DNA of 64,000 bases from Polytrichum commune (taxonomy: Eukaryota > Streptophyta > Polytrichopsida > Polytrichales > Polytrichaceae): NCBI GenBank assembly GCA_950295325.1, contig OX485805.1, forward strand, positions 22,553,501 through 22,617,500, given 5' to 3'. Positions 11,859 to 23,959 of this stretch are shown one piece after another. Made by a program: the position numbers and the translations under genes. A model generated the notes under the pieces. That model was given only the letters and a program-made list of their open reading frames with translations, did no database searches and was not told the DNA's origin. Within the stretch, counting starts at the first letter, position 1; every line of letters starts with the position of its first letter.

Positions 11859-13266
11859 CTTTAAAGCACGGGTAGATCACTTTAACCCCTAAGTGCCCAA
11901 GCCTTTTGGAATGTACTTTTCCTAAGAGAAATATGTGCATGGCTTTAATACAATCCCCAATGGAGGAATTTGTCTATTATCCAAAATCTAACCGTATAGA
12001 TGTTTAAAGAACTTGTTTATTAGTATGCATACCAATTTTGAGACCGAGATTGCATAAGAGTTGTGAGATTCAAACAAGAGAAATGTATACATTTTTTTTT
12101 TTGTATGCCGCCCCTCCCCACAATGTTGGTATGATTTGCTCATAAGTGTTTTTAGGAATTTGAGGTGACACGAACAACTCCAACATGTGAAAGAGTACGA
12201 AAATGTGATTCCAAAGACCCTATATTTGCATAGAGAGCTATCCCAATCATTTCGCAATCCTCCTTGCAATTCTTGAAATGCATTTTCTTTATTTTAACAC
12301 TTGATGATTTGATATTGCAAATTACTTCACATTGGTAATTGTTAATACTAATATTCGACGGTCAAAAATACGGAATTTTTTACTCTTTCCACTACGACAC
12401 TTTTCAAAAGAAATGAATAATGAGAACTCTTTGGATGTCAAAAACAAGTACAATAGTCCAATTAGCTGAAACATTGAGGAAATAGTAAAGCACTTTCTCC
12501 ACCCATTCCCTACATCACGGACATATATGCCTTTGCGACCCTCTCTAAAATCAAATATTTACTCTTTTTGGTCAAAAATGCCTCTATCCAAAAGTTGCCC
12601 TTCCATATTGCCCGCCAAAAAAATTTACGCGGTCAAAGGAATTTACTTGCCCACACACAAACGAGCCGAAATTTTTGGTCAACCATAGATGGTTGCTCGG
12701 GCACTTAGGGGTTAAGGCATTTTTGTGCACCACGTGTGGTTGGTGGTTTTTTGTTTTGGGGCTATTTACCTTCAAGGGCTGAATTAAAGCCTCCCTATAA
12801 TTACTTAAATTTCAAAAATGGCCCATTTGTTTGCACCCTTCCATTACTTATATTGTCCAAGTCACTGCAATTTTGTGTACTCTATATTCCTTTTAAGTAA
12901 TAAAAGCTAATCTACTTCCTAACGCAATTGACAAGTGTTGAGGGAAAGCATGGAAACAAAGAAGGGTGCAAACAGTAATACCATTGCAAACAGAGTTATG
13001 AAGAAAACACATAGGAGACCATAGCAAACATACTAAACATACCTTCTAAGATCCTTATCTTCAACCCCTATATTAATTTTACAAAAAAATAATGGCCCAT
13101 GTTTTATGTTCATCTAACTTACTTATAATGGAATTGTCTACATTTAATGGCCCCTTCATTATTTGGAATTCCTTTATAATTTTTATTTCAAATGATTATA
13201 ATCCTCTCTATATTATGCCGCATGTCGTTTTTAAAATGCACTAAGTGATCTACCCGTGCTTTAAAG
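11859..13266. mobile_element. 1.4 kb element with 24-bp perfect inverted ends
   Basis: The left end starts CTTTAAAGCACGGGTAGATC at 11859. The right end, GATCTACCCGTGCTTTAAAG, finishes at 13266. Pairing is perfect for 24 bases. A second inverted pair is nested inside: TTAACCCCTAAGTGCCC at 11882-11898 and its reverse complement at 12699-12715. No transposase motif lies between them and no matching target duplication is visible. The arrangement could be one element inside another, or an element with compound ends. Confidence 0.55.
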
Positions 13267-13559
13267 CTTTCATTCTAGTAGATCAAGATTATCACTACTA
13301 CTTGTATTTAAATCATTTTACTTCATGAGACCAACAATGTTAGATAATTTTGTGTTTCAATTAGATTACCATAATGAAAGTATGAGCTTCAGTTTACCGC
13401 ATGTAAGAGCTTTAATTTAGTACATCTACAAACTTTCAAACTTTGAATTATTTACATGTGCAAGATTTAAGTGTGATTAAAATGTAGTAGAGGCGATAGA
13501 TGGCTCTAAAACAGATGGTTTCATCTAAATGAAGATTATGAAATGTAAGTATGAAGGTG

Positions 13560-15190
13560 CATCAAAAAGATTTGTTTGATTTGTCATTGATATTAAAGAA
13601 GAAGATGACAACACTTCGAAGGCTAAAAACAACACAAAAGCTCAAGATGCACATATACAAATTAGTTTGTGGCTACCAATCTATGTTGTAGTAACACAAC
13701 ATTGAAGCCTTTTAGCTGCTCTCAACTATTTGAGAGCTTACCATAAGACCCTTGGACAAATTTACATAGCCCATATAACAAGCTTTCTCATGGATCCTTG
13801 GCTAAGTGGTTTATACCACAATGAGTTCTTAAAGAAAGATTTTGATAAGCCATTGATAGGGGAACCATATCCTTACTAAAGAAGAATTACTTGACTATTT
13901 ATGGAAAAGTATCCTCAATTCTAGGATGAGATATCTGAGGTCCTCAAATGGATACATGCAAAGGGGCAACCTTTGAATGCTCCATTACTGCAATTTATTA
14001 TTTAAGGTACAATTGCACACATAATACCTCAATTTCTTGCAGATGTAGGTTTGTTAGGAGGATTTGGAATGATCTTACAATAGACACGTTTGTTCATGCG
14101 TACGCATATCAACTGGTCGTAGCCAAAATTTACCACTGCAACTTCAAATATTCCATCCAACTAGAAGCATCAAGGAAAACTCATGGCAATGTGTGTGGCA
14201 TATATAGTACGGTCTATTCCATTCCACCTGAGTTGAATGTAAACATAAATCAAATTTATTAGTATTCCAGCAGGTGGTGAAAAAATATGGGAGACTAAGG
14301 GTGCTAAACATAGACATGTTTGGAGAATGGATGGTAAGAGACAAGTCAATGTAGTTGGATCTATAGTTTCCAACAGCAAATCACTACCTCTTAAAGTGGT
14401 ATCAATCAAAACAACAATGCGATCACTTCCACCTTCAAGTGTTAGATGAAATAAATGCGTACAAATAGGTTTTCACTTCACAATCTCATGCAACCATTTT
14501 TTCACACAAGAGACTTCTAAACAATTCATAAAGAATATTTTGTTTTAATATTACAAATCACAATGCAAATTTGTGGATCTACTGATAGATCAAAAGTTGA
14601 ATTGGTTAATAAATTGTTGAGCATCCATTTAATTGCACAATTTTTGTGAGATAGTGAAGGGTTATCCGTGGATTTGTCTCTTTTATATTCTTGTAAATTA
14701 CACCTTTAAGTTGCAACCAGTTGATGGTGTTACAAAGGCCATCAAAACATGCTTTCAAACAAATAATACAATAAGTAAAGTATCAGTGTGATTAGATCAC
14801 AATTTGACAAGGAGAAGTTGAAAAGGTTGACCTTGGATTTGCAAACTTATTAAAACACCTTCAAGGTTTGCTTTTAGTGGTTGGATGCATATCAACAACA
14901 TGCATGATATTGTAGAGTTAGGTGGGTTAAAACAAATCCACACATAGCATTCAACCATGGTTTTTAACTATAAGCTATAGAACCAAGGATTGCACAAATC
15001 TTATCAAGTCATCTACAATAATAGAAGACAAGGAAAAAGTTGGAGAATATGAAACTTTGGACTTGCATAAGATTGACCCCAAACAGAGTGCAAAGATTTG
15101 TGATGTTGCAATATGCCACTAAATCAACAAACAAAAAGCCTAGCATCCCCACTATCTTGAAGTTGTTGAAAATGAAATAATTAGCACATG
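13560..15190 (+). pseudogene. decayed DDE_1 (pogo/CENP-B-like) transposase
   Basis: Reading across frameshifts and stops, the order of transposase blocks survives. An N-terminal helical part includes MEKYPQF and EVLKWIHAKGQPLNAPLL around 13900-13990. A core begins near 14270 with GGEKIWETKGAKHRHVW and MDGKRQVNVV. Then come LPLKVV, TMRSLPPSS, GFHFTISCNH (about 14470) and YPWICLFYI with LQPVDGV (about 14660-14730). Known family members carry G-[AS]-K-x-V-x-V..DDKRQ..LPLQVVFQGKT..CLP in this order. Many stops make it non-functional. The recognition is mine, from pattern memory. No terminal repeats were found around it. Confidence 0.65.
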
Positions 15191-17323
15191 CAAAAAAAAC
15201 CCTAAAGAGGTAGAATGGTTAGATGTCCTTGTGCTTCAAAGATGGCAGAGATTGGATTGGTTAGAAGTGTAAAGAAATGATTGTTGCTCTTGTGCAAATA
15301 TGAGAGAGTGATATCAAGGTTATTAGGTCGATCACAACTTGACAATAGAAAGGCTATTCTAGAAACTTGACAAACTACAACACTACAATTCCGTACTTGA
15401 CTCACATGTGAGTTAATTAATTTGGGTCAACATTAATTTAGGAACCAACACTATTTTGTTGTCCGCGTCATTTGTTTTTGGATCAAGACAAGAAGTTCTA
15501 AAGGTAGAAACTACTATGGAAGAAGAAAACAAGAACATTATAGACCAAAACGTAGCATATCCATGTGAATCTACGGAGAGCATTATGCTCCAATGTTATT
15601 CCAACACTCAACACTATTAATATGAAGCAACTAGCTCAAAAACCCAAGCCCTTATCTTGCTACAATCTATGCAACAGGCTGTAGTGGACAAGCATGGATT
15701 GCCAATGCATCAGCATTGATTAGAAATAATTTCTACAAGGTCCCAATGTGGGTTTTATGACACAGTAGGTACTTTTAGTGATGAAGAATGGTCAATGTTT
15801 GTTGCATAACACAATAGTGGCAAGGCATGCATGGGGTCCATGCTTGGCTAACACATGTGTTAATGGAGTTTGGATTAGCATTATTTTGGGAACCAACATT
15901 GTTTTGTTGTCTGCATTGTTTGTACTTGGCATTGAGCATGCTCAGCCATCAAAAGCACGCCCCTCTGAGGAGACACGATGATATTGGTTCTATTGAAACC
16001 CCTTGACCTATACATGTCTCTGTTTTCAATAACAAACTTGTGCATATTTGAATATTAACGTTGGGAGGTGTATTATATGGACTTTTGGCGCATACAAACG
16101 ACCCAATAAACACATTGGCCTTCAGTACCAAACACATTCTATTCTTAAGGCGAGTGCAGTGAAATGCACTCATTGACAAACTCATGATGTACTTTAATCT
16201 GAGTGCAAGTTGTTGCAAAGTCTTTGTAATTTATCCCAACTCAATAGGAAAGTGTTGCAAAAGTATTGTTACATCAATAGAGCAGGTAGACTACCTGTAA
16301 GTTTATGTAACAAGACTTCCTCAACACTTCAAAACAACCTGTAACTTTCACTGACCTCTGATGTTCATAAAACCATGGTCAGCAGATACACCCAACTGTT
16401 ATGTGTGCTTGTTCAACCAGTGACCCAGTGGACTATTCCCAGTCTGATTTCCATGCATCCCCAATCAAGTGCTCATAGGATTATATTTTCTTTCTTCAAA
16501 ACAGCCTGTAAGTTAATTCAGCTCAATTCAATTGCATAAATTCAACTGCTGCTCTAGTCTACTAGTTCAATTTACTACATTCTTGTGAAGTGATTGTCCT
16601 AGATGTGTTCTAGACCTTGTTCTAACCAATCTCAAATTAAAAAGATCATTCATCTTTGACTGGACTCTCAGGTTTACTGCATATATCTCTCATCTCAGCT
16701 TTTGAAATAAATATACATTGAAAAGACTCCCAGGAATTTGAAGTACACTACAATATCAGTCAATTCAATCCACAACTTCTACTCAGTGATTATAAGGCGA
16801 TCCACTGAATCAGTTCAAAGTTCCATGAAGATTCGGTCATTCTTCACTTGGAATGGATATATAAACAAGAAGCTTGTACAGAATGTGCCAATAAAATACC
16901 TCACTGAAGAATGCGCCTTCAGGACTAATAACCATAAGCACACCTACCAAGAGTGATGACTCTGCTCCTGTAGCATCGTACTATGCTTGTGTCAACCAGT
17001 GGCTACATTCTGATGGAAAGAGCACAAACTATACACCATGAAAGATATTTCTGGCGAGGCTTGGAGGTTCTAACGACTTTCTTCTGTCATATGGAAATTA
17101 TTCCATAGACACAATGAATGGTTGCCACTAACACATACTGTGATGGACTTGTCTCATCTTGTACAGTAAACATTTGAATCCTACTAAGATATGCTTGTGC
17201 TTGTTTTTACAGGATATCATCTCGAGCATAAAAACAATGTAGCCTTGGGTCATCTTGGTCCAACAAGGAGCACAAGCATGTACCTTATGTAGTTGGGAGT
17301 CTCAGAACAAAGCTGATGTAGAA
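15191..17323. other. intergenic, no gene recognised
   Basis: Short random frames only. The 3' untranslated region and polyadenylation site of the minus-strand UBA gene must lie in the upper part of this stretch, but no single signal stands out. Confidence 0.5.
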
Positions 17324-20300
17324 CTATACAAGGTAGGATATTGCTCGGGTTTCATCATTGTCATGCATAGCCAAGGCTCCAGCAACAGCATCAGGATCGA
17401 ATCCCATCTCCCGGATTCTTGTGTAAGATGGGCAGAACTGAACAACCTACAGGGATCAAATAAATAAATAAATAACTGTCATGAAAAAGCACAAACAAAC
17501 CTAGAAATTCTCCTGCTGCAGAATGGGTGTTGAGCCTACAAATGTTATCCGATCATGTCAATCCCCAAAAGATCATAACAAGTGAGGTTGTATATCCTCA
17601 CAAATTACCCAGTGAGTTGTAGAAAAATTTATCCAACGTCCTAGTTAAGACACAAAGATCACTTCTATGACCAATGGTCCCTGATTGAGATTCTCCTTCA
17701 AATCCATTATCCCCTTCTTGCCTCTAAGGTCTTGTCTCTTTCAGCATCATGCAGCAGGGGATGCAAGCCCTACCCAAGGAGATGAACATAATTGCAGATA
17801 ACATTCCAAACTGAGTTCAACTACATATGGCATACCCTAGTTTTCACGTTCCTCACTCACTGAGATTTCACCATTCACGATTTAATAAAGATGGGTCTAT
17901 GACAAGAACTTGGTCTACAAGGAACACCTAGTGAGATTATCATTTTGACATGATTTTGTAAATTAGAAATACATAGCATCATCCACCACATTTACAAAAT
18001 CTTCTCCATTTGAGACATAAACAATGTCCATATGGAAAACTTGATTCAGCCTCAGTGCCTGCTTGAGAGGAACCTATGAATGTCAAGGTTATAAATGCTC
18101 CACAGATCACTTATGCTTCCAATTCATTGTCACTATCTCCAAGCAGGAATCATCAACAATAGAGTAAATATATACGAAGGACTGTCAAAGCCAGAAATAA
18201 TCGGAAAATGGTAATAAAGAGGCAACATCACTGAGCCCACCTTGTTTTGAAGGTCTCCGTAGGTTTTAAGTGCAGCAATTACAGCTTCTTTACTATGACC
18301 CATCAATAAATATTTTCTTACTGTTGGATCTTCTCCCTGCTGATAAACACCACAACAACCACAAACTCTCACTTGTTAACATACAGTTTAACATGTCATA
18401 TATATTGAACTTAAGCCATACAGCTTGTACAGTCACCAGAGATATTTAGAAAAGTAGACTGACGAACTACTGCATTGCACCAATATAATTAATATGCACA
18501 TATCAAAACCTTAGTTATGACACTCCACATATTAGTTTTTTTTAGCTCCAATTTGTAAACAGCATTCCAACAACCTCCAAAGAAGTATTTCTCGTGAACA
18601 TCTTTAGATTAATGGGTCAATGTCCTGACTTGAATACTTGGAAAGTACTGTATAAGATTCATTATCTACTATTCACTATTGAATTCTTAGCACAAAATAA
18701 TTGGATGTCTCATGCTCTGGGTGGAGTCCAGTGCAAACAGAAACCAGTCTCAAAATTAAATGACAACTATTGCTTTCTGAAGTCTTCAAAATTTACTTTC
18801 ACTGTTTTAAATTATTTCTAAAAAAGGGAAGAAAAAAAAGAGGTCGAAATCCCAAACTCAAGTTGCTGAGATCTTGTCTCATGTTAGGAAAAGCACATTA
18901 AAAAACTAAAATTATTCCGGATGTAAAAGTGATCTTCGAGTTGGACAATGAGGAAAATGTAGCACAATACAGAAGAAGCACTGTGCAGCAGAGACAGAGC
19001 TCAAATAGATAATTCCAGAGAGCTGATTAAAAAGAGTACCAAGAGATTAGAGCGTACTTCGGTCAAATTTGGTGACGGTCCACCATTGGCTTGGCTTGAG
19101 TGAGGAGGAGGAGAAGCTCGGACATGATGGTGTCCCTGAAGCTCAGCCTCTGCTAAAATGCGACGCTCTAGTTCACAATCGAACTGAAACAAACTTCGTG
19201 GCACCTCCCTGTTTTGGACCAATAGTTGGGCCTGCCACGTGCAAACCAGAAGAACCTTTGAATGATCGCCCATGGAAGTTCCATGATTTTCCTTGATCAC
19301 AGATTGCACTAACCTAGTGCAGCAGACTCATGATGAACTGTCGGTATGCAAGAAACACTGACATTGATAACAAATACCACAATTACAGATGAAATGACAT
19401 CAGCAAGAGGTGAAGAGTCGTACAGGTGAAGCAATTCGATAAATAGGTTTGATAGCCACTTTGATCCCCGTTCCTGCTGCAGAGTACCAACTACGCTCAG
19501 AATTCCAAGGAAATGAAACAAGGCAGAATCGTTCATGAAAATCAAAACTCACAATTTCCAACACGCACAACACCGACACCTTCACCACTGTCAATCAAGA
19601 CCCCATGAACGTGACAAATTACACATACTCAAACAATTGTCGGAGTCCAGAGGTTAGGGTTTTCCAAATGGAAGAAAGAACTCACAAGAGTTACCCGAAT
19701 TCTCCAAGAAAATAAAACAAGGTAAAATCATTCACGATAATTCACAACTCACAATTTCAAGTATACACAACACCAAAAACCTTCACCACTGTCAATCAAA
19801 ACCCCATGCCCCATGAACTTAGAGCAATCATACATACTCAAGAAAATTGCCGGAGCTCAGAGCTTAAGGTTTGGCAATTTTGGGAAACAACTCAACAAGG
19901 GTTATCCGGATTCGCCATCGGGGGCTGCTCAAAATTCCAACGAGGTGAAGCAAAGGTAGAATCGTTCACAAAACTTCACAACTCACAATTTCAAGTACGC
20001 CCTATACCAACCCTCACCATCATCAGTCGAAACCCAATGAACTCAAGGAATTAGGCGTACTCCAAAAATTTGTCGGAGCTCAGAGGTTAGGGTTTGGCGA
20101 ATTGGGGAAAAGAAGAACTCACAAGGGTTCCCTGAATTGGCCACGGGGGGCTGCGGGGGAGGGGCGCGGCTCATGGACTGGCCACCTAAGGATTGCTGCT
20201 GCGATATGCGAGGGTAGAAGGAAGAGGAGTTGTTGTTGGAATGCGCGTTGCCGCGATCTCGGCTGTCTGCTCGCGCCTGGTACATGGATGGGCGCCCCAC

Positions 20301-20348
20301 ATCGTAGGTTCCGCCACCCTGCGATTGGCGGCCATACTCGTACTCCAT
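17324..20348 (-). CDS. UBA-domain protein (ubiquitin-associated/EF1B-like plant family), five exons
   Basis: Exons on the minus strand are 20348-20123, 19476-19424, 19231-19058, 18336-18241 and 17446-17324. They total 672 nt and encode 223 residues; phases fit throughout and all introns are GT..AG. The N-terminal third is disordered (Gly, Ser, Gln and Pro-rich, with YPRISQQQ). A conserved linker follows (GTGIKVAIKPIYRIASP, about 77-93), then PRSLFQFDCELERRILAEAE (about 104-123). Two UBA-like helical segments are DPTVRKYLLMGHSKEAVIAA and REMGFDPDAVAGALAMHDND near the C-terminus. The overall order matches a plant family annotated as ubiquitin-associated/translation elongation factor EF1B proteins. 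Its role is inferred to be ubiquitin or protein binding, and no enzyme motif is seen. The ATG at 20348 was chosen because MEYEYGR opens the conserved part, although the frame stays open upstream. A telo-box lies in the leader. Intron 1 contains tandem copies of the exon 1 end. Confidence 0.85.
19490..20122. repeat. ~210 bp tandem repeat filling intron 1 of the UBA gene
   Basis: Units contain, in + strand order, GTCGGAGCTCAGAGGTTAGG, AACTCACAAGGGTT, AATTCCAAGAAAAT-type text, CACAACTCACAATTTCAAG and CACCACTGTCAATC. The splice-donor block (AACTCACAAG) falls near 19680, 19890 and at the true exon border 20117-20123. About three and a half copies are present. The 19680 copy keeps an intact GTGAGT donor; the 19890 copy has it disrupted to GTTGAG. 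The array therefore duplicated the exon 1 / intron 1 border. Confidence 0.8.
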
Positions 20349-20533
20349 TACTTCCTTCCTCCGCTGTCCCACGACAAGCAAGCACACATGAAGTGGCGAT
20401 GATAGATGGAATGGGTGGGAGGCAGAACAGGAACCCACAAGGCAGCAAATGGGGTATATGGTGACACTCGGTGCAGACTTGCGGAGAAGGGAACTTCGTT
20501 GCGAGTGAGGTGAGCTGAGGGGAGGGGAGGGGA

Positions 20534-20542
20534 GCAAAACCC
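20534..20542 (-). promoter_or_regulatory. telo-box in the leader of the UBA gene
   Basis: AAACCCTAA on the + strand, about 190 bp upstream of the start codon and next to a GGGGA-rich tract. Telo-boxes are common near plant transcription starts, especially in genes active in growing cells. The regulatory role here is inferred. Confidence 0.4.
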
Positions 20543-20634
20543 TAATCCTGGGGTTACATTGGTTGGCACTATTATGTTGATTTGGCATTAGTTGCCACGT
20601 CACGTCTGGCAGTTGGCAACACAAGTGCATTAAG

Positions 20635-20692
20635 GGCCGGTTCACACCATGGACCATGGAAGATGGCCTTTTTTTTCCATGGTCCGATTCCT
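20635..20692. repeat. inverted repeat upstream of the UBA gene
   Basis: GGACCATGGAA and TTCCATGGTCC are 11-base perfect arms around a T-rich loop, directly after TTAAGGGCCGGTTCACACC. The latter resembles a Tourist-type terminus, but no partner end was found. Confidence 0.45.
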
Positions 20693-21194
20693 TAAAAAAT
20701 CCAATTTACAAAGCATTTGGGCCCCTCATTGGTTGTAAACTGAATGTGGGCCAAGAGGAATGACTATGCATGCACCCAAAAGTGAGTGTGCTGATTTTTT
20801 TAATATATGTCTAATAAAAAGGGCAGTTTTGGTCCCAAAAAAAATCAAGTTTGATCATTCTCTTGTTTTATCTTGGTTTCATTTTTCTTGTTTTCTTGTT
20901 TTCATTTGTTTTCACCTTGAATTCCAAGAAGCATCGTTACAATGAAGGAGAGGAAGAGGAGACTTATTTAGCTCTTAGGATTATACATGTTTTTGTACAT
21001 GTTTGTGGACATTCAAGAATTGATTTTGCGAGGAAAATGGGAGAAGTTTGTAATTTTGAGCATGATTTATGAGAGAATGGGGCATAGAGAGAGGAGTATA
21101 TGAAGTCAAGAACGGATCTACATATTCGTAAAATGCTTGTTGTTAGGTTCGTGGATGGAGAAAGAGTTTAGGGTGCGAACTCGAGTGAAATACA

Positions 21195-21905
21195 TTACAT
21201 TCAATATTTTATGTGAGAGATTGGGCCCTTATTTTTAAAAAGAAGATACGTGTGTTTAGAGTTATTGTGTCAAGGCAAGAGAGAGTAGCAATATTATTGC
21301 ATAGGTTGGGTAGTGGTGATGGATTGCAAAGTATAAAAAACTTGTATAGAGTCCATAGTGGTATGTTTTCAAAAATAGTAAGGGAGTTATATAGAGTTGT
21401 TAGGAACCATCTTCAACAAGTTTTTATGCAAACTCTAAGTGAATTATAATTTAGGGTTTTAGCTTCAAGATTTATGTAGTTGTATGGTATATCTTACATC
21501 ATATGGACAATAGTTGGGTCACATATTTTTGTTTTAGCTCATGTAGTTGGCGGAGAAGGCTACTATTGTAGAAAGTTTTTTCATTCATCACTTCTACAAG
21601 AGATTGTCATACCATACTATATGGTTTGAGATTATGAATTTGGTTGGGCAAGACGTTTTCACAATTAGGTTATTTTTCAAGTTACAATAATTGGCCGTGG
21701 ATACATAAAGATGAATTCAGCTGTATAAACTTATTAAAAAAATGTTACATATCCAGTGAGGCCTTAGAAATATTGTTCATTTAAAGGTGGAAGGATTGCA
21801 TTATCTGAAAATGAGGCATATTGGAATTTTATTCGGTCTTCAACTAAAATTTGAATAGAAAAGACATTTGGATTTTTGAAAGGTAGTTGGAGGCTAAGCG
21901 GCACT
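21195..21905 (+). pseudogene. PIF/Harbinger transposase relic 1
   Basis: The translation gives RQERVAILLHRLGSGDG (helical N-terminal block) and VHSGMFSKIVRELYRVV. After one stop come FRVLASRFM..LYGISYIIWTIVGSHI, the degraded form of the GIPYIIGTIDGSHIP catalytic block. Then follow YYCRKFFHSSLLQ, YEFGWARRFHN and EKTFGFLKGSWR. This is the order of the DDE_Tnp_4 nuclease of PIF/Harbinger elements. Several in-frame stops and a changed catalytic region mark it as dead. A MITE abuts its 3' end. Confidence 0.8.
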
Positions 21906-21913
21906 TTATATTA

Positions 21914-22078
21914 GGGCCCATTTGGAGTTGAGCCCACTTGGACTTGAAGTGGGCCTTAACTTTAGACCTACTTTACAAAGTGGGCCATTGAGTGGGCCTT
22001 GCAATATAAAGTCCATAGGCCCACTTGTAGGGCCCAAATTGGAAATTCTACTTTAAAGTGGGCCTTCCAAATGGGCCT
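21914..22078. mobile_element. Tourist-like MITE rich in TGGGCC motifs
   Basis: The left end GGGCCCATTTGGAG and the right end CCAAATGGGCC are inverted. TTA precedes the left end but the right duplication is not clear. Many TGGGCC or GGCCCA units lie inside and just beyond (to about 22180), alternating with AGTGGGCC and GGCCCACTT. TGGGCY is also the plant site II element bound by TCP factors. The element directly follows a Harbinger relic, its likely source of transposase. Confidence 0.6.
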
Positions 22079-22539
22079 AGGGACTTCATATTGTAAGGCC
22101 CAATCCACGGCCCACTTGGGCTTAAATGAATTATGCCCTTGCTTGAACTAAATGACTTTATATTGGAAAGCATAATCCAAGGCCCAATTCCTTACTATGC
22201 CACTTACACATTGTCATATGTTTAAAACAAATAAAAAATCACCAAGGTAATGTGTCTCATACATACACAAAAAATAAAACTCGTGATTTTTTACGTGTGC
22301 ACAAGTTTCGTGCCAAGATGTTTTATGTATAAATTTTTTGTAAATTTTCTTCTAGATTAAAAAATAATTTTAAAAAATAAAAATAAAAATCCAAAAAACA
22401 AAACAAAAGAGAAATATATGAAAATTGTTGCTTCAATGACTTGTTTATTTCCCATGATTTATACAACAAATTAAAAAAACTATATTGTTGAGGGAATAAA
22501 AAGGTACACATGAAATTCATAAGAAAAAACTACTCTGAG

Positions 22540-23760
22540 ATCTCTTCTGAGGTAGGCAATGTAACATCACCGTCCTTTTGCACCTTAGCATCATAAAATG
22601 TTCGAGCCATAGAGTTGTGAAATTAGGTTGTTTCAAGTAACATCTTCTTTATCTTCTCTTCTTTCTGTTTCTTGGTTCTTGATGAATCTTCGAATTCATC
22701 GCCACTCAAACCATAATCACTCTCATCCTCGACAATTTGTTGAATAGAAACTTTCGGTTTCTACAATGACTGCATTTGCTTAATTGATGTCTCAACAATG
22801 TGAAACATATCATTGCTGTACAATTTACCAAAAATCCCAAAGCGTGTCCGCTTCATTTTTTTTCTACTTGTTTGGCCCATCGCATGTCAAAGCCATCAGT
22901 ATGAATGAGGCAGAGATTATACAAACATATGCAAGTTGTGACTACATCCGGTACATTATCTAATGGAAGATCAATGCGTTTTAATAGACTTCGCCATCTT
23001 CCTTTCAATATTCCAAATACTCGCTCTACTGTCATCATGATGCTCGATAGTATGAAATTTCAATATTGTTTCTCTCTAGAGAGCCCACTCTTTGAACTTT
23101 AAATGGAAGAATAAAACAAGGCCTCATAGGATACGTTGCATAACTTATAAGGTTGTATGGCTTGAATTTTCCTTGTAATAATTTTTTGCTTATTTCGGTT
23201 CTTTAGAATATTGACCAATCGTGATTATTTTTTGCCCAACCAAAGTCAAAGTCCCAAAACAAGCATTTTGAGTCCACAACACCTTGCAACAAAGCCGAGT
23301 AGAATCATTTTTTATAATAATAGGATGCAAGATCTATCTTGGGGGCAATAATTGGTACATGACTACCATCTACATCACCAATGATGTAAGGTATGCCTCT
23401 CACTTTTTGAAATTCGGATGCTATGATTTGAATCCGTTCCTTAGTAAGTTTTGGAAATAATAAAGGTTTAACAAGAACCTTAATTGCTTCACAACACTCG
23501 CTAACAATTATAGAGGTAGTTGACTCCGCTAAGTCATACATTTCTCCACACATCCTCAAGGTATTTCCCGTTGACAATCGTGATAAAGTAACAACAACTT
23601 GCGTTTCTACGTCTATGCCTAACTCCATGCGAGTTCCTTTCTGTGTAGCATCGGACACCTCACACAAATACACGAACGTATCATAATTCAACCTTAACCT
23701 CTCTTTTATCATTTGTGAAGAAAAAGAAGATGTTTGACCGCTAATAAAGTGGCGTTGCAC
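22540..23760 (-). pseudogene. PIF/Harbinger transposase relic 2
   Basis: The minus strand from 23760 encodes MQRHFISGQTSS then IKERLRLNYDTFVYLC. Next come LSTGNTLRMCGEMYDLAEST and RGIPYIIGDVDGSHVPIIAP, in which an aspartate and the DGSH catalytic block are intact, followed by YYYKK and a stop at about 23305. Past the stop the homology continues: LLQGVVDSKCLFWDFDFGWA, then ERVFGILKGRWRSLLKRIDL with CICLYNLCLIH (about 23030-22900). A charged tail includes ESDYGLSGDEFEDSS. It is better preserved than relic 1 but interrupted by stops. It encodes the DDE_Tnp_4 family of endonucleases. A partial inverted copy follows at higher coordinates. Confidence 0.85.
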
Positions 23761-23959
23761 AAACCTTTCACCCTCTCATAATGCCACAAACTCCTAGATC
23801 TTAAACGTGCATTTGCCTCGATGATTAAGAATAACATAATCATCACGCCATATTATATCTCTCTTACATATGTGATAGCACAATGACTACAAGGTGTGAG
23901 AGAGTGTTGGTGTCCCTTGTGTATGTTTTAGCGTTGAAATACATATTGTTGTCATTTCA

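Noticed and set aside
20349-20657. Extending the UBA protein N-terminally through the open frame to 20657
   Set aside because: The upstream part is low-complexity leader with no resemblance to the family, and MEYEYGR is a natural start.
21914-21921. TTA target duplication for the TGGGCC-rich MITE
   Set aside because: TTA is present on the left but the right flank reads TAG or AGG, so the duplication is not demonstrated.
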